A stretch of 5,000 nucleotides of DNA from Candidatus Methanoperedentaceae archaeon (GTDB taxonomy: Archaea; Halobacteriota; Methanosarcinia; Methanosarcinales; Methanoperedenaceae), in the NCBI GenBank assembly GCA_014859785.1, contig JACUTP010000134.1, forward strand, positions 1 through 5,000. Direction: 5' to 3'. The notes beneath the pieces are model-generated. The model did not search any database, was not told the DNA's origin, and was given only the letters and a program-made list of their open reading frames with translations. Shown here in pieces: positions 4,926-5,000 of the stretch. A program made the translations under genes and the position numbers. Each line of letters begins with the position of its first letter. Position 1 is the first letter of the stretch.

Positions 4926-5000
4926 TTACCCACTCAACCTCCGCACCGCTCCCAGAAAATCCAGCCCTTCCATTTCCATAACAAGAGCAATCACATCCCC
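4926..5000 (-). CDS. CHC2 zinc-finger (DnaG primase-type) protein, C-terminal end
   Basis: The frame enters at 5000 and encodes GDVIALVMEMEGLDFLGAVR up to a Gly before the TAA. This matches the end of the CHC2 zinc-binding domain of DnaG-type primases (GDvi.fvm..egldF.eAvr.Lag). The Cys/His ligands themselves would lie just beyond the window and are not visible. The protein stops right after the domain instead of continuing into a TOPRIM core. It would be a stand-alone CHC2 finger protein or a primase of unusual domain order, both known on archaeal and phage mobile elements. It probably binds single-stranded DNA in replication of the element (inference). Confidence 0.75.
   Translation of the reverse strand, partial: GDVIALVMEMEGLDFLGAVRRLSG

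Overview
The window looks like accessory DNA of an archaeon, most likely an integrated or extrachromosomal mobile element of a methanogen- or methanotroph-type euryarchaeon. This placement is an inference, of low to moderate confidence. It rests on compact minus-strand gene strings with Shine-Dalgarno (SD) sites overlapping the preceding stop, TATA-like boxes instead of bacterial -35/-10 pairs, a ring of genes with no recognisable housekeeping role, and a CHC2-type primase zinc-finger protein beside small Cys-rich proteins.

Layout, read right to left along the minus strand. The 3' end of a CHC2 zinc-finger (DnaG-like primase) gene enters at 5000 and stops at 4926. A 248-bp regulatory gap (4678-4925) follows. 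It holds a TATA-like box centred in an 11-bp perfect inverted repeat, and a possible divergent 29-codon ORF on the plus strand. A minus-strand operon then runs: a 156-aa unknown protein (4207-4677), a possible 23-aa CxxC peptide (4123-4194), a 56-aa four-Cys protein (3928-4098), a radical SAM protein (3221-3931, ATGA overlap with the previous gene), a second four-Cys protein of 61 aa (3032-3217), and a 20-codon ORF (2968-3030). At the left end lie a 345-aa protein that I would tentatively place in the DUF6744 group (562-1599), a 105-aa unknown (232-549), and an unknown that runs off the left edge (1-222). These three are tightly spaced and probably one operon.

Between the two minus-strand groups sits a visibly AT-rich segment transcribed the other way (about 1960-2906). 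It carries a ribbon-helix-helix (RHH) antitoxin-like gene, a YwgA/Panacea-like winged-helix gene, and the first 14 codons of a PIN-domain toxin. The PIN frame is cut off by a GC-richer stretch that looks like the right end (omega-RNA 3' hairpin) of an IS200/IS605-type TnpB element. The remnant was therefore probably a three-gene RHH/winged-helix/PIN toxin-antitoxin module broken by an insertion sequence. Its promoter has an 18-bp perfect palindrome centred on TATATA, nested in a second inverted repeat, which suggests autoregulation.

The most noteworthy points are the truncated three-gene toxin-antitoxin module, the solo insertion-sequence right end, the two four-Cys microproteins of similar spacing flanking a radical SAM gene, and several real-looking small genes.
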